DNA from: Brucella tritici
Lineage (GTDB): Bacteria > Pseudomonadota > Alphaproteobacteria > Rhizobiales > Rhizobiaceae
Length of the DNA: 64,000 nucleotides
Assembly (NCBI RefSeq): GCF_008932295.1
Contig: NZ_WBWA01000003.1
Location: 186,001 to 250,000, forward strand
Direction of reading: 5' to 3'
Under the pieces are notes generated by a model. It did no database searches and was not told where the DNA came from. It saw nothing but the letters and a program-made list of their open reading frames with translations. A program made the position numbers and the translations under genes. The stretch's first letter is position 1, and every line of letters starts with the position of its first letter. Shown piece after piece: positions 52,313-60,759 of the stretch.

Positions 52313-53962
52313 ATGGCAAGAGACGCGACGAAGCTTGAAGCAACGGTCGCAAAGCTTAAAAAGCACTGGGCAGATTCGGCCCCGCACGATATGCGCGCGG
52401 CGTTCAAATCAGACCCGGGCCGGTTCGAGCGGTATTCGCTATCCCTGGATGACCTTCTGTTCGATTGGTCAAAATGCCGGGTCAACGACGAAACGATCGG
52501 TCTCCTCAAGGAACTGGCTGTTGCTGCCGATGTTGAAGGCCGTCGTGCGGCGATGTTTGCGGGTGAGCACATCAACAACACGGAGGACCGTGCCGTTCTC
52601 CATGTCGCGCTGCGCGATACTTCCTCGAAGGAAGTGCTCGTTGACGGGCACAATGTTCTGCCTGACGTGAAGGAAGTGCTCGACCGTATGGCTGCATTTG
52701 CGGACGGTATTCGGTCGGGTGCCATCAAGGGAGCGACCGGAAAGAAGATCACCGATATAGTCAATATTGGCATTGGCGGGTCCGACCTCGGACCTGTCAT
52801 GGCAACTCTGGCTCTTTCACCATATCATGATGGCCCTCGTGCGCATTTTGTCTCCAATATCGACGGCGCGCACATTGCAGATACGCTTGGCATCCTCGAT
52901 CCAGCAACAACGCTTGTCATCATTGCTTCCAAGACGTTCACGACCATCGAAACAATGACCAACGCGCAGACTGCGCGCAAATGGGTGGCGGAAGCGCTTG
53001 GAGAAGCGGCTGTGGGCGCCCATTTCGCCGCTGTCTCAACCGCACTGGACAAGGTCGCTGCCTTCGGCATTGCTGAAGACCGGGTCTTCGGTTTCTGGGA
53101 CTGGGTTGGCGGACGTTATTCCGTATGGTCGGCTATCGGCCTGCCCGTGATGATTGCGATTGGGCCGGAGGATTTCCGCAAGTTTCTGGCAGGTGCGCAT
53201 TCGATGGATGTGCATTTCCGAGATGCTCCGCTGGAAAAGAACTTAGCCGTTTGGCTGGGCCTTATCGGGTACTGGCATCGTGCGATCTGTGGCTATGGCA
53301 GCCGGGCGATCATTCCCTACGACCAGCGTCTTGCCCGTCTCCCTGCCTATCTGCAGCAGCTGGATATGGAATCGAATGGCAAGAGCGTCACGGTCGATGG
53401 CAAGCCGGTTTCCGGTCCCACCGGCCCGGTTGTATGGGGTGAGCCTGGTACGAACGGCCAGCACGCTTTCTTCCAGCTTCTGCATCAGGGCACCGACACC
53501 ATTCCGCTCGAATTCATCGTTGCGGCAAAGGGCCATGAAAAGCACCTCGACCATCAGCATGAAATGCTGCTGGCGAATTGCCTTGCACAGTCCGAGGCCT
53601 TGATGAAGGGGCGTACCCTTGATGAAGCGCGGGCGCAGTTGAAAGCGAAGAACCTTCCGGAAAGCGAAGTCGAACGCATTGCGCCGCATCGCGTTTTCTC
53701 GGGCAACCGTCCTTCGTTGACGCTGGTTCATGACAAGCTCGATCCGTTCGCTCTCGGACGTCTGGTAGCGCTGTATGAACACCGCGTGTTCGTCGAAGCA
53801 CAGATTTTCGGCATCAATGCTTTCGATCAATGGGGCGTCGAACTTGGCAAGGAACTTGCCACCGAACTTCTGCCGGTGGTTTCGGGCGAGGAAGCGAGCG
53901 ACGGTCGCGACGCATCCACACAAGGGCTTGTCGCGCATCTGCACGCGCGAAGGAAAGCTTGA
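52313..53962 (+). CDS. pgi: Glucose-6-phosphate isomerase
   Basis: 549 residues, family length. [13 protein letters not shown] near residue 150 is the first sugar-phosphate site, [13 protein letters not shown] the second, [13 protein letters not shown] the PGI signature with catalytic Arg, and QLDMESNGK and [15 protein letters not shown] contain the catalytic Glu and His region. It interconverts glucose- and fructose-6-phosphate. A GGGAG ribosome site precedes the ATG. It is followed by an inverted repeat at 53992. Confidence 0.95.
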   Translation: MARDATKLEATVAKLKKHWADSAPHDMRAAFKSDPGRFERYSLSLDDLLFDWSKCRVNDETIGLLKELAVAADVEGRRAAMFAGEHINNTEDRAVLHVALRDTSSKEVLVDGHNVLPDVKEVLDRMAAFADGIRSGAIKGATGKKITDIVNIGIGGSDLGPVMATLALSPYHDGPRAHFVSNIDGAHIADTLGILDPATTLVIIASKTFTTIETMTNAQTARKWVAEALGEAAVGAHFAAVSTALDKVAAFGIAEDRVFGFWDWVGGRYSVWSAIGLPVMIAIGPEDFRKFLAGAHSMDVHFRDAPLEKNLAVWLGLIGYWHRAICGYGSRAIIPYDQRLARLPAYLQQLDMESNGKSVTVDGKPVSGPTGPVVWGEPGTNGQHAFFQLLHQGTDTIPLEFIVAAKGHEKHLDHQHEMLLANCLAQSEALMKGRTLDEARAQLKAKNLPESEVERIAPHRVFSGNRPSLTLVHDKLDPFALGRLVALYEHRVFVEAQIFGINAFDQWGVELGKELATELLPVVSGEEASDGRDASTQGLVAHLHARRKA

Positions 53963-53991
53963 CGGCATTCTCTGCACAGCTAGAAATAAAG

Positions 53992-54020
53992 GAGAGCCGG
54001 GTTCGTAACCCGGCTCTCTT
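53992..54020. terminator. Perfect 12-bp hairpin after pgi
   Basis: Stem GAGAGCCGGGTT/AACCCGGCTCTC (53992-54003, 54007-54018) with a short TT tail. Probably ends pgi transcription, though it is close to the next gene. Confidence 0.6.
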
Positions 54021-54045
54021 CATGAGAAATAAAATGGGAAATGAA

Positions 54046-55107
54046 ATGAAAACCGAGATCGTAAAATTTGCCGGCGATGTACCGGGAAATGCCATCGAGT
54101 TGCGCGTGCTGCGCTTTGCAGGCAAGGACAGCGATGCGCCTTCCGCCTATTTGCAATCTTCGCTTCACGGTGCAGAACTTCCGGGGCAGGCGGCTCTTCA
54201 TTTCCTGGTTCCGATGTTGAAGAAGGCCGCCGATGAAGGGCGCATTCTTGGCAATATCACCGTTGTTCCGCAAGCCAACCCGATCGGCTCCAATCAGTGG
54301 CAGGCACATCAGCATCTCGGTCGTTTCGAGACGTTTTCGCTGACCAATTTCAATCGCTCTTTCCCGCTGCTGCCGGATTTTGACACCTCTGAACTGCCTG
54401 AGCCGGATGCGCCGATTTCGCTGGCACAGCGCTTGAAGGCGACGCTTTTGAAGCTGGCTCTGCCAAATGACATCGTGCTCGACCTGCATTGCGACGACGA
54501 GAGCGAAAATTACGTTTATATCGCGGAAGAGTTTGCCGAGGATATGAAGGATCTGGCTATCGCGTTGAACTCGACAGCAATCCTCGCATGGGACACGACT
54601 GCTGATGCAGCTTTTGAAGAAGCTTGTGCCCATCCTGTCCTGAAGTTGCCGGCGGACAAGCGCAACATGAAGCGCCGGGCTGTTACGACCGTTGAATTCC
54701 GCGGTTTGAGTGATGTTTATGCCGATATGGGCAAAGGCGACGCCGAAGGCCTGTACAAATTCCTCGTGCATCGGGGTGTTGTCCGCGACGACAATGTGAA
54801 GCTTGAGACGGAATATAAGGGTCTTGTTACACCGCTTTCGCATGTCGAGATGCTGCGCGCACCGGAAGGCGGCATGGTGTTGTTCCATGTAGCGCCGGGC
54901 GATGAAGTAAAGGCGGGCATGAAGCTGGTTACAGTGGTTACGAAGCCGGGTGAACCAGAGGGCGACATCACGCTGACTGCCCCGCAGGACGGGCGCATCC
55001 TGACCCGTCGCTCGCTGCGCTATGTTCGTCGTGGGGATGATCTTCTCAAACTGCTTGGCGCGAAGCCTTCTGTTGTCAAGAAACGTGCCGGTGCGTTGGA
55101 AGCATGA
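54046..55107 (+). CDS. Succinylglutamate desuccinylase/aspartoacylase-family (M14) hydrolase
   Basis: 353 residues from the ATG at 54046. Zinc ligands in SSLHGAELPG (H-x-x-E) and VLDLHCDDE (His). A C-terminal beta domain has APGDEVKAGMKLVTV, like a lipoyl-type extension. It removes an acyl group from an amino acid-like compound. It is linked by ATGA overlap to a HAD phosphatase. Alternative starts at 54022 and 54034 would add up to eight residues. Confidence 0.8.
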   Translation: MKTEIVKFAGDVPGNAIELRVLRFAGKDSDAPSAYLQSSLHGAELPGQAALHFLVPMLKKAADEGRILGNITVVPQANPIGSNQWQAHQHLGRFETFSLTNFNRSFPLLPDFDTSELPEPDAPISLAQRLKATLLKLALPNDIVLDLHCDDESENYVYIAEEFAEDMKDLAIALNSTAILAWDTTADAAFEEACAHPVLKLPADKRNMKRRAVTTVEFRGLSDVYADMGKGDAEGLYKFLVHRGVVRDDNVKLETEYKGLVTPLSHVEMLRAPEGGMVLFHVAPGDEVKAGMKLVTVVTKPGEPEGDITLTAPQDGRILTRRSLRYVRRGDDLLKLLGAKPSVVKKRAGALEA

Positions 55108-55835
55108 GCGACAAGCCTTCCGCCGAGCGTATAAAGTCGATCCGTGCCGTCCTGTTCGACAAGGACGGCACATTGATCGATTTCGACCGTACCTGGTTTT
55201 CAATCTCGTGGCAGCTTGCGCAGCGCGCTGCAAAAGGTGACGAGATAAGGGCTCGCGCATTGCTCGACGCGGGGGGGTATGACTGGCTGACCGAGCGTTT
55301 CCGGGCCAATTCGGTTATCGCCGCCGGTACAGTCGAAGATATCGTTTCGCTCTGGCATCCAGATATTGCGTCGGAGCAGTTGCGCAAGCTTGTCGAAGAA
55401 TATGATGCTTATTGCGTCACCGAAGGTGCGCGCTCAGCGGTTGCTATTGAAGCTGTTCGCGAAACGTTGGAAGTGCTTCGCACAATGGGCTTCCGGCTAG
55501 GCATTGCTACCAATGATTCCGAAGCTGGTGCGCATGCCACCGCCAAAGCTCTGGGTATCCATGGGCTCTTCGATGTCGTGATCGGCTACAACACGGCGGC
55601 GCGCCCAAAACCGTATCCCGATCCGCTGCTCTATTTTGCAGAAAAGCTGGGATTGGCACCGGACGAGATCGCCATGGTCGGGGACAATCTGCATGATCTG
55701 GAAACAGCCCATGCTGCCGGGGCAGGGCTTGCAGTCGGTGTTCTATCGGGCAATTCTCCTCGTGAGGCGCTGGAGCCTCATGCGGATGTGGTGTTGGACA
55801 GCGTGGCTGGACTGCCTGAACTGCTGAAGAGATGA
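55104..55835 (+). CDS. HAD-family phosphatase (phosphoglycolate-phosphatase-like)
   Basis: 243 residues. Motif I FDKDGTLIDF (nucleophile Asp and the Asp two later), motif II near TND in LGIATNDSEAG, motif III Lys in AARPKPYPDP, and motif IV MVGDNLHDLE. Subfamily I cap of about 90 residues. Overlaps the M14 gene by ATGA. Substrate unknown. Confidence 0.85.
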   Translation: MSDKPSAERIKSIRAVLFDKDGTLIDFDRTWFSISWQLAQRAAKGDEIRARALLDAGGYDWLTERFRANSVIAAGTVEDIVSLWHPDIASEQLRKLVEEYDAYCVTEGARSAVAIEAVRETLEVLRTMGFRLGIATNDSEAGAHATAKALGIHGLFDVVIGYNTAARPKPYPDPLLYFAEKLGLAPDEIAMVGDNLHDLETAHAAGAGLAVGVLSGNSPREALEPHADVVLDSVAGLPELLKR

Positions 55836-55841
55836 GTGCGG

Positions 55842-55869
55842 GCTTCCATTCAGAGAATTGAATGGAAGC
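55842..55869 (+). terminator. Hairpin after the HAD gene
   Basis: Perfect 11-bp stem GCTTCCATTCA/TGAATGGAAGC (55842-55852, 55859-55869), no T run. Possible terminator. Confidence 0.45.
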
Positions 55870-55949
55870 ATCAGGACAATTCATCTTCGATGCTCTTGCG
55901 GTGTGATTGGGGTGGAGTAGCATGGCGGGACGTTTAACGTTCCCGAGCT

Positions 55950-56585
55950 ATGTCCATGATCCTGATCGGCCAGTATGATTCCCCTTTTGTGCGGCGTGTC
56001 GCTATCGCCATGCGGCTCTACGGCCTGCCATTCGAACATAAACCATGGTCGACATTTGGTGACCGTGACAGGCTTGCGGAGTTTAATCCGCTGAGCCGTG
56101 TGCCGACGCTTGTGCTGGATGATGGCGACGTCGTGATCGAAAGCGCGGCGATACTCGACTATCTCGATGAGATCGCAGTCGGCAAGCCTCCGTTGATCGC
56201 GCCAAAAGGTGCCGAACGCCGTCAGACATTGAAGATATGCGCGCTTTCGACCGGTCTTGCCGATAAGGCCGTAAGCCTCCTCTATGAAGGTTTGCTGCGA
56301 AGCGAAAAATCAAACGTTTGGGTTGAGCGGTGCGAGACGCAGATCGCGCGGGTGCTGGATGTTCTGGAAAGTGATCTTGCAGAACGGAAATCATCGTACT
56401 GGTTTGGAGACGATATTGGGCATGCCGATATCGCGGCGGCTTGCGCGCTTCGCTTTCTGCGCGAGGCCCATCCCAATCTCTTTAATGAACAGAAATATCC
56501 GGCATTGGCTGGTCTGGCGGCTCGATGCGAAGCGCTAGCACCTTTTCAGGAAATCGTTCAGCCTCTGGCACCGCCCTCTGCATGA
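55950..56585 (+). CDS. Glutathione S-transferase family protein
   Basis: 211 residues. Thioredoxin-like N-terminal domain MILIGQYDSPFVRRVAIAM with the G-site Ser in SPFVRR, cis-Pro in VPTLVLDD and the ESAAIL motif, followed by a helical C-domain (WFGDDIGHADIAAACAL). Convergent with the acyl-CoA ligase. Substrate unknown. Confidence 0.85.
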   Translation: MSMILIGQYDSPFVRRVAIAMRLYGLPFEHKPWSTFGDRDRLAEFNPLSRVPTLVLDDGDVVIESAAILDYLDEIAVGKPPLIAPKGAERRQTLKICALSTGLADKAVSLLYEGLLRSEKSNVWVERCETQIARVLDVLESDLAERKSSYWFGDDIGHADIAAACALRFLREAHPNLFNEQKYPALAGLAARCEALAPFQEIVQPLAPPSA

Positions 56586-56593
56586 TTCACTCT

Positions 56594-56636
56594 GAAACAA
56601 ATGCGGCCGGATGAAATGTCCGGCCGCATTTGTTTC
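56594..56636. terminator. Perfect 18-bp palindrome terminator between GST and ligase
   Basis: GAAACAAATGCGGCCGGA (56594-56611) pairs exactly with 56619-56636. A-rich and T-rich outer stem bases make it bidirectional for the convergent genes. Confidence 0.8.
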
Positions 56637-56651
56637 TGAATTTCAACGTTC

Positions 56652-58397
56652 TCAGTCGCGAAGTTCGCGGCGCAAAATCTTGCCAACATTGCTCTTTGGC
56701 AGGCTTTCGCGGAATTCCACTTCGCGCGGGCGTTTGTAGTTGGTGAGACGTTCGGCACAATAGGCTTTAACCTCGTTTTCGGTCAGGTTGAGGTCACTGC
56801 GGACAACGAACAACTTCACGACTTCGCCCGAATGCTCGTTCGGTATGCCGACAGCCGCGGTCTCCACAATGCCTGGATGACCGGCGGCAACTTCTTCGAT
56901 TTCGTTTGGATAGACATTGAAGCCGGAAACCAGGATCATGTCCTTCTTGCGGTCAACGATCTTGGTGTAGCCGCGTTCGTCCATGAAGCCCATGTCGCCC
57001 GTGCGGAAGAAACCATCGGGCATGATCGCGCGCTTGGTTTCATCAGGGCGTTCCCAATATCCCTTCATCACCTGCGGACCGCGCACGCAGATTTCCCCGA
57101 CCTCACCGAGTGCCAGGTCATTTCCGTCATCGTCACGGATTGCCACATCGGTCGATGGCATGGGCAGGCCGATGGTTCCGGAGAACTCGGTTGCATCGAG
57201 CGCGTTGGCGCAGGCGACGGGCGAGGTTTCCGAAAGGCCATATCCTTCCGTGATGTGACAACCGGTCATTTTCTGCCAGCGTTCGGCAACAGGACGTTGC
57301 ACAGCCATTCCGCCGCCGAGAGTGAGAATAAGAGGTTTGAAATCCAGGGTCTGGAAATCTGGATTATTCATGAGGCCATTGAACAGGGTGTTGAGGCCCG
57401 GAAAGATATGGAACGGGTATTTCTTCAGCTCCTTGACGAAGCCAGCAATATCGCGCGGATTGGGAATGAGGATATTTCGCGCGCCGAGCTTGATGCCGAT
57501 CATCGCATTCACTGTAAGCGCGAAAATATGATAAAGCGGTAGGGCGCACACGAAATTCAGCGCCTTGGGCTTGCCCTTGTTCCGGAATGCAACCTCCATC
57601 CAGACATGCATCTGCTCCACATTCGCAAGAATATTGCTATGGGTCAGCATGGCGCCTTTCGAGATGCCTGTCGTGCCGCCTGTATATTGCAGGAAGGCAA
57701 GGTCAGAACCTTGAACCGGAATGGGGTTGAAGGACTGGGCACGGCCTTGAGCCAATGCATCCTTGAAACGGATATGTCCCGGAATGTTCCACACCGGCAC
57801 CATTTTCTTTACGCGGCGCACGACCAGATTGATGATGTGGCCCTTCAAGCCATGCATGTCGCCCATCGACGCGACAATAATATTGGGAACATTGACGGAG
57901 TTGAGGGTCTTTTCCACCGTCGACGCGAAGTTTTCCAGAACAATCAATGCCTTGGCACCTGAATCGTTCAACTGGTGTTCCAGTTCGCGTGGCGTATAAA
58001 GCGGATTGACGTTCACCACCACGAAACCGGCGCGGAGAATAGCCGTAAACGCAATTGGATAATGCAGGATGTTTGGCATCATCACTGCGACGCGATCACC
58101 TTTGACGAGACCACGCGATTGGAGAAACGCTGCGAGTGCGCGTGAGTGCTCGTCCAACTCCTTGAAAGAGAGGTCCTTCCCCATGCAGGTGAAGGCGGGG
58201 TTACCGGGGAACTGTCGGCAGGAAGCCAGAATCATATCGCTAATGGAGGACGTCTTGCTGAGATCAATCTCATGCGGAACGCCCGCCGGGTATGACTTCA
58301 ACCAGATCTTTTCCCGCAGAGACGCACTTTTATCGGCTGTATCTGCCGCGACGGGTTCAACTACGGATGCACTTTGCCCAGTCGTTTTTTTTGCCAT
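56652..58397 (-). CDS. fadD: Long-chain fatty-acid CoA ligase
   Basis: 581 residues. ANL-superfamily motifs: P-loop YTGGTTGISKGAMLTH, GYGLSETSP (A5), YWERPDETKR, TGDMGF (A7), and the catalytic Lys in SNVGKILRREL. It adenylates long-chain fatty acids and couples them to CoA for beta-oxidation at the inner face of the membrane. The N-terminal 30 residues are polar and not conserved in the family. Confidence 0.9.
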   Translation of the reverse strand: MAKKTTGQSASVVEPVAADTADKSASLREKIWLKSYPAGVPHEIDLSKTSSISDMILASCRQFPGNPAFTCMGKDLSFKELDEHSRALAAFLQSRGLVKGDRVAVMMPNILHYPIAFTAILRAGFVVVNVNPLYTPRELEHQLNDSGAKALIVLENFASTVEKTLNSVNVPNIIVASMGDMHGLKGHIINLVVRRVKKMVPVWNIPGHIRFKDALAQGRAQSFNPIPVQGSDLAFLQYTGGTTGISKGAMLTHSNILANVEQMHVWMEVAFRNKGKPKALNFVCALPLYHIFALTVNAMIGIKLGARNILIPNPRDIAGFVKELKKYPFHIFPGLNTLFNGLMNNPDFQTLDFKPLILTLGGGMAVQRPVAERWQKMTGCHITEGYGLSETSPVACANALDATEFSGTIGLPMPSTDVAIRDDDGNDLALGEVGEICVRGPQVMKGYWERPDETKRAIMPDGFFRTGDMGFMDERGYTKIVDRKKDMILVSGFNVYPNEIEEVAAGHPGIVETAAVGIPNEHSGEVVKLFVVRSDLNLTENEVKAYCAERLTNYKRPREVEFRESLPKSNVGKILRRELRD

Positions 58398-58736
58398 TTC
58401 TTCTCCCCGGATTGCTCCGTCCTAAGTAGGGTCGCCTGCGCGCCCGCCGTCTCCCAAGCCGCCCGCCCGCGGACAGCCTCCTCAATCATAAATGTGGTCG
58501 AGTTTTACTCTCTTCGCAAGAGTTACATTGACGTAAGCGTAAATTAAAAAAGAGTCGAGCGTCTTCCCCAATTTTTAAGTTTAACAATCACAATAGGTTG
58601 AAACTTAGCATCGGGGAAAAATAGCAGCTTCGCTAGTGTGGCGAATCCGAAATTCGTCTCACGCGGGAGTGAGGTTGTGTACGAATTTCGGATTCAAAGC
58701 CACCACACTAGCCGAGCCATATCACAATTGTGTCGG
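58398..58736. other. Intergenic region containing a long inverted repeat
   Basis: 340 bases between the fadD start and the TetR stop. The fadD promoter must lie here, and an 81-base hairpin element is at 58632-58712. No gene is supported. Confidence 0.5.
58632..58712. repeat. 81-base inverted repeat
   Basis: Outer arms GCTAGTGTGG/CCACACTAGC (58632-58641, 58703-58712) and inner arms GAATCCGAAATTCGT/ACGAATTTCGGATTC (58643-58657, 58681-58695) around a 23-base loop. It folds into one long hairpin. It lies 25 bases past the TetR stop. It is not of the GCGCAT repeat family seen elsewhere in the window. Confidence 0.75.
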
Positions 58737-59375
58737 TCAATCCGTTTGGTGCACTTCAGGCGCCTGATTTCTCAGGGACCGAATAAGTATGGAGATTGCT
58801 TTGCCGCCATAGGTTACCAGATCGTAGTTCCTGTCACCCCGCAACCATTCATTGAGGAGACCGCTCAACATGGAAAGCAGGATCGGCGCTGCCGTGTCAG
58901 CAGTCCATTCTTTTGAAAGCTCCCCACGTCTGGCAGCCACGTCGAGCAATCCTGCAAACAATGAGAGGACATTGGATCGTGCTTCTCTGAGACGCTCTTC
59001 GAGCGGGGCTATTTCGCCAACGAACTCGCATCGCTGGTTGATGATGATGAAAATGTTCTGCTGCCGCTCATCGTTGGAGAAAAGTTGCAGCGCCTGGATA
59101 ATCGATTGTTCCAGAACATGCATTGGATTGGGGTGATCGACAGCCGCTGCCTGCAACATGATTTCTTCTTGTGGAAACCGGACGCTGCCTATGATTGTGC
59201 GGACAATTTCAAGCTTGTCGTGAAAGTGGAAATAAATCGCTCCCCGTGTCACACCGGCATGACAGGCGATTTCCATCAGTGTAGATTGGTTGACACCGCG
59301 CTCGAGGAAAACCTGCTCGGCGGCCACCAGAATGGCTTCCCGGGTTTCGGCTGCCTCGGCTTTCGTTCTTCGCAT
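58737..59375 (-). CDS. bepR: TetR-family repressor of the efflux pump (BepR/AcrR type)
   Basis: 212 residues. HTH domain (about 10-57): REAILVAAEQVFLERGVNQS followed by TLMEIACHAGVTRGAIYFHF. The C-terminal domain is AcrR-like (helical, NEWLRGDRNYDL near the end). Divergent from an AcrAB-type pump with an operator-like palindrome between them, the layout of Brucella bepR-bepDE. The name is by synteny and family; homologue search would confirm. Confidence 0.75.
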   Translation of the reverse strand: MRRTKAEAAETREAILVAAEQVFLERGVNQSTLMEIACHAGVTRGAIYFHFHDKLEIVRTIIGSVRFPQEEIMLQAAAVDHPNPMHVLEQSIIQALQLFSNDERQQNIFIIINQRCEFVGEIAPLEERLREARSNVLSLFAGLLDVAARRGELSKEWTADTAAPILLSMLSGLLNEWLRGDRNYDLVTYGGKAISILIRSLRNQAPEVHQTD

Positions 59376-59544
59376 GATTTCTCTCGGATGGATGCAGACT
59401 AATGGCCCAATTTGCCAGTGAATCTGGATAACTCATTCGTGATCTGTAATATTAGGTGATTGACTATAACACGGTAGTTCGTGTTTACAAACACTTGTGT
59501 ATGTTAAATTGGCAGCACCGCGCGACAGCAAGGGCACTCCCATC
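59376..59544. promoter_or_regulatory. Divergent operator region of the bepR-bepDE locus
   Basis: Imperfect palindrome ACAAACAC-TT-GTGTATGT at 59487-59504 (7 of 8 arm positions match) resembles AcrR-type TACA...TGTA operators. A TTGACT hexamer at 59460-59465 may be the pump -35 element. TetR binding here would block both promoters. Confidence 0.65.
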
Positions 59545-60759
59545 ATGACCATGAACCGTTCTATTCGGCTTTTTGCGGCAGGGGCCGCATTTCTCGTCTT
59601 TGCGGGGCAACCCGTTCTGGCGCAAGCACCGGGGGGTGCAACACCGCCTCCGCCACAGGTATCCGTCACTGTGGTCAAGCCGCATGACGTACCTGTTACC
59701 TACGAATATGCGGCGCGCATCAGCGCCTATCGCGATGTCCAGGTGCGCGCGCGCGTGGGTGGAATATTGCTTCACCGCAATTTCGTCGAAGGGACGGAAG
59801 TCAAAGCAGGCGACGTGTTGTTCGAAATAGACCCGGCGCCTTATGAGGCCGAGCTTGAAAAGGCTCAGGCACAGGTGGCGCAGGCTGAAGCGCAGTATCA
59901 GCAATCCATTCGCGATGCTGAACGCGCTGAACAACTCGTCCAGCAGAAGGTGCAGAGCACCGCCGTGCGTGATTCCGCTTTCGCAACGCGCGACCTGAAC
60001 AAGGCGTCGGTTGCCGCAGCTAAAGCACAGCTTCGCACAGCAGAACTCAATCTGAGCTATACCAAGGTCACCGCGCCCATCAGCGGTATCACCAGCCTTG
60101 AGCAGGTGAACGAAGGCAGCCTTATCGGGACAGACGCATCTTCCAGTCTCCTGACCTCGATCATGCAGCTTGATCCGGTTTATGTGAATTTCTCCTTCAC
60201 AGATACGGAAGCAGCAGAAATCGACCGTTTGCGTGCTGAACGCGGTGCAACGGGTGAAGACGCGGATCGCCTCAAGATCAAGGTCCTGTTCGGCGACGGA
60301 CAGGCTTACGATCATGAAGGTACGATCGACTTCACCTCGTCGTCGCTCGATACCGAAACGGGCACGCTCGGCGCTCGTGCGGTCGTAGAGAATCCGAATC
60401 GTCGCCTGATCCCTGGTCAGTTCGTCCGCGCAGTGATTCTCGGCATTCAGGTCAAGAACGCTATCACGATCCCGAAGGCTGCATTGCTTCAGGGCCCGCA
60501 AACGCAGTTTGTATATGTCGTCAACAAGGACAACATTGTCGAAGTGCGGCCAATCACGGTTGCTCGTGAACTGAGCGACGCATGGCTGGTTTCCGAAGGT
60601 CTCAGCGCAGGCGATCGGGTTATTACCGAGGGCCTTATCAAGGCAGCTCCGGGTAAGCCCGTGAATCCGGTCGACGCAGCTACTGAAGCAAGCAATCAGA
60701 CATCGCCCGATAAGGCTGGTGCTGATGCTGGCAAAGAACAGGCGGCAGGCAAGCAATGA
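59545..60759 (+). CDS. bepD: RND efflux periplasmic adaptor (AcrA/BepD type)
   Basis: 404 residues from the ATG at 59545; signal peptide ending PVLAQA. The lipoyl half [19 protein letters not shown], the alpha hairpin (about 100-150), the return [12 protein letters not shown], a beta-barrel and the membrane-proximal domain are in order, as in AcrA/MexA. Ends with a polar Ala/Lys tail. Overlaps the pump gene by 4 nt. Cys for a lipid anchor is absent from the signal region. Confidence 0.85.
   Translation: MTMNRSIRLFAAGAAFLVFAGQPVLAQAPGGATPPPPQVSVTVVKPHDVPVTYEYAARISAYRDVQVRARVGGILLHRNFVEGTEVKAGDVLFEIDPAPYEAELEKAQAQVAQAEAQYQQSIRDAERAEQLVQQKVQSTAVRDSAFATRDLNKASVAAAKAQLRTAELNLSYTKVTAPISGITSLEQVNEGSLIGTDASSSLLTSIMQLDPVYVNFSFTDTEAAEIDRLRAERGATGEDADRLKIKVLFGDGQAYDHEGTIDFTSSSLDTETGTLGARAVVENPNRRLIPGQFVRAVILGIQVKNAITIPKAALLQGPQTQFVYVVNKDNIVEVRPITVARELSDAWLVSEGLSAGDRVITEGLIKAAPGKPVNPVDAATEASNQTSPDKAGADAGKEQAAGKQ

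Noticed and set aside
53980-55260. 426-residue antisense frame over the M14 hydrolase
   Set aside because: No motif, and the sense frame carries the zinc-binding residues.
59485-60756. 423-residue open frame antisense to the bepD-type adaptor
   Set aside because: Shadow frame; the sense protein has a signal peptide and adaptor domains.
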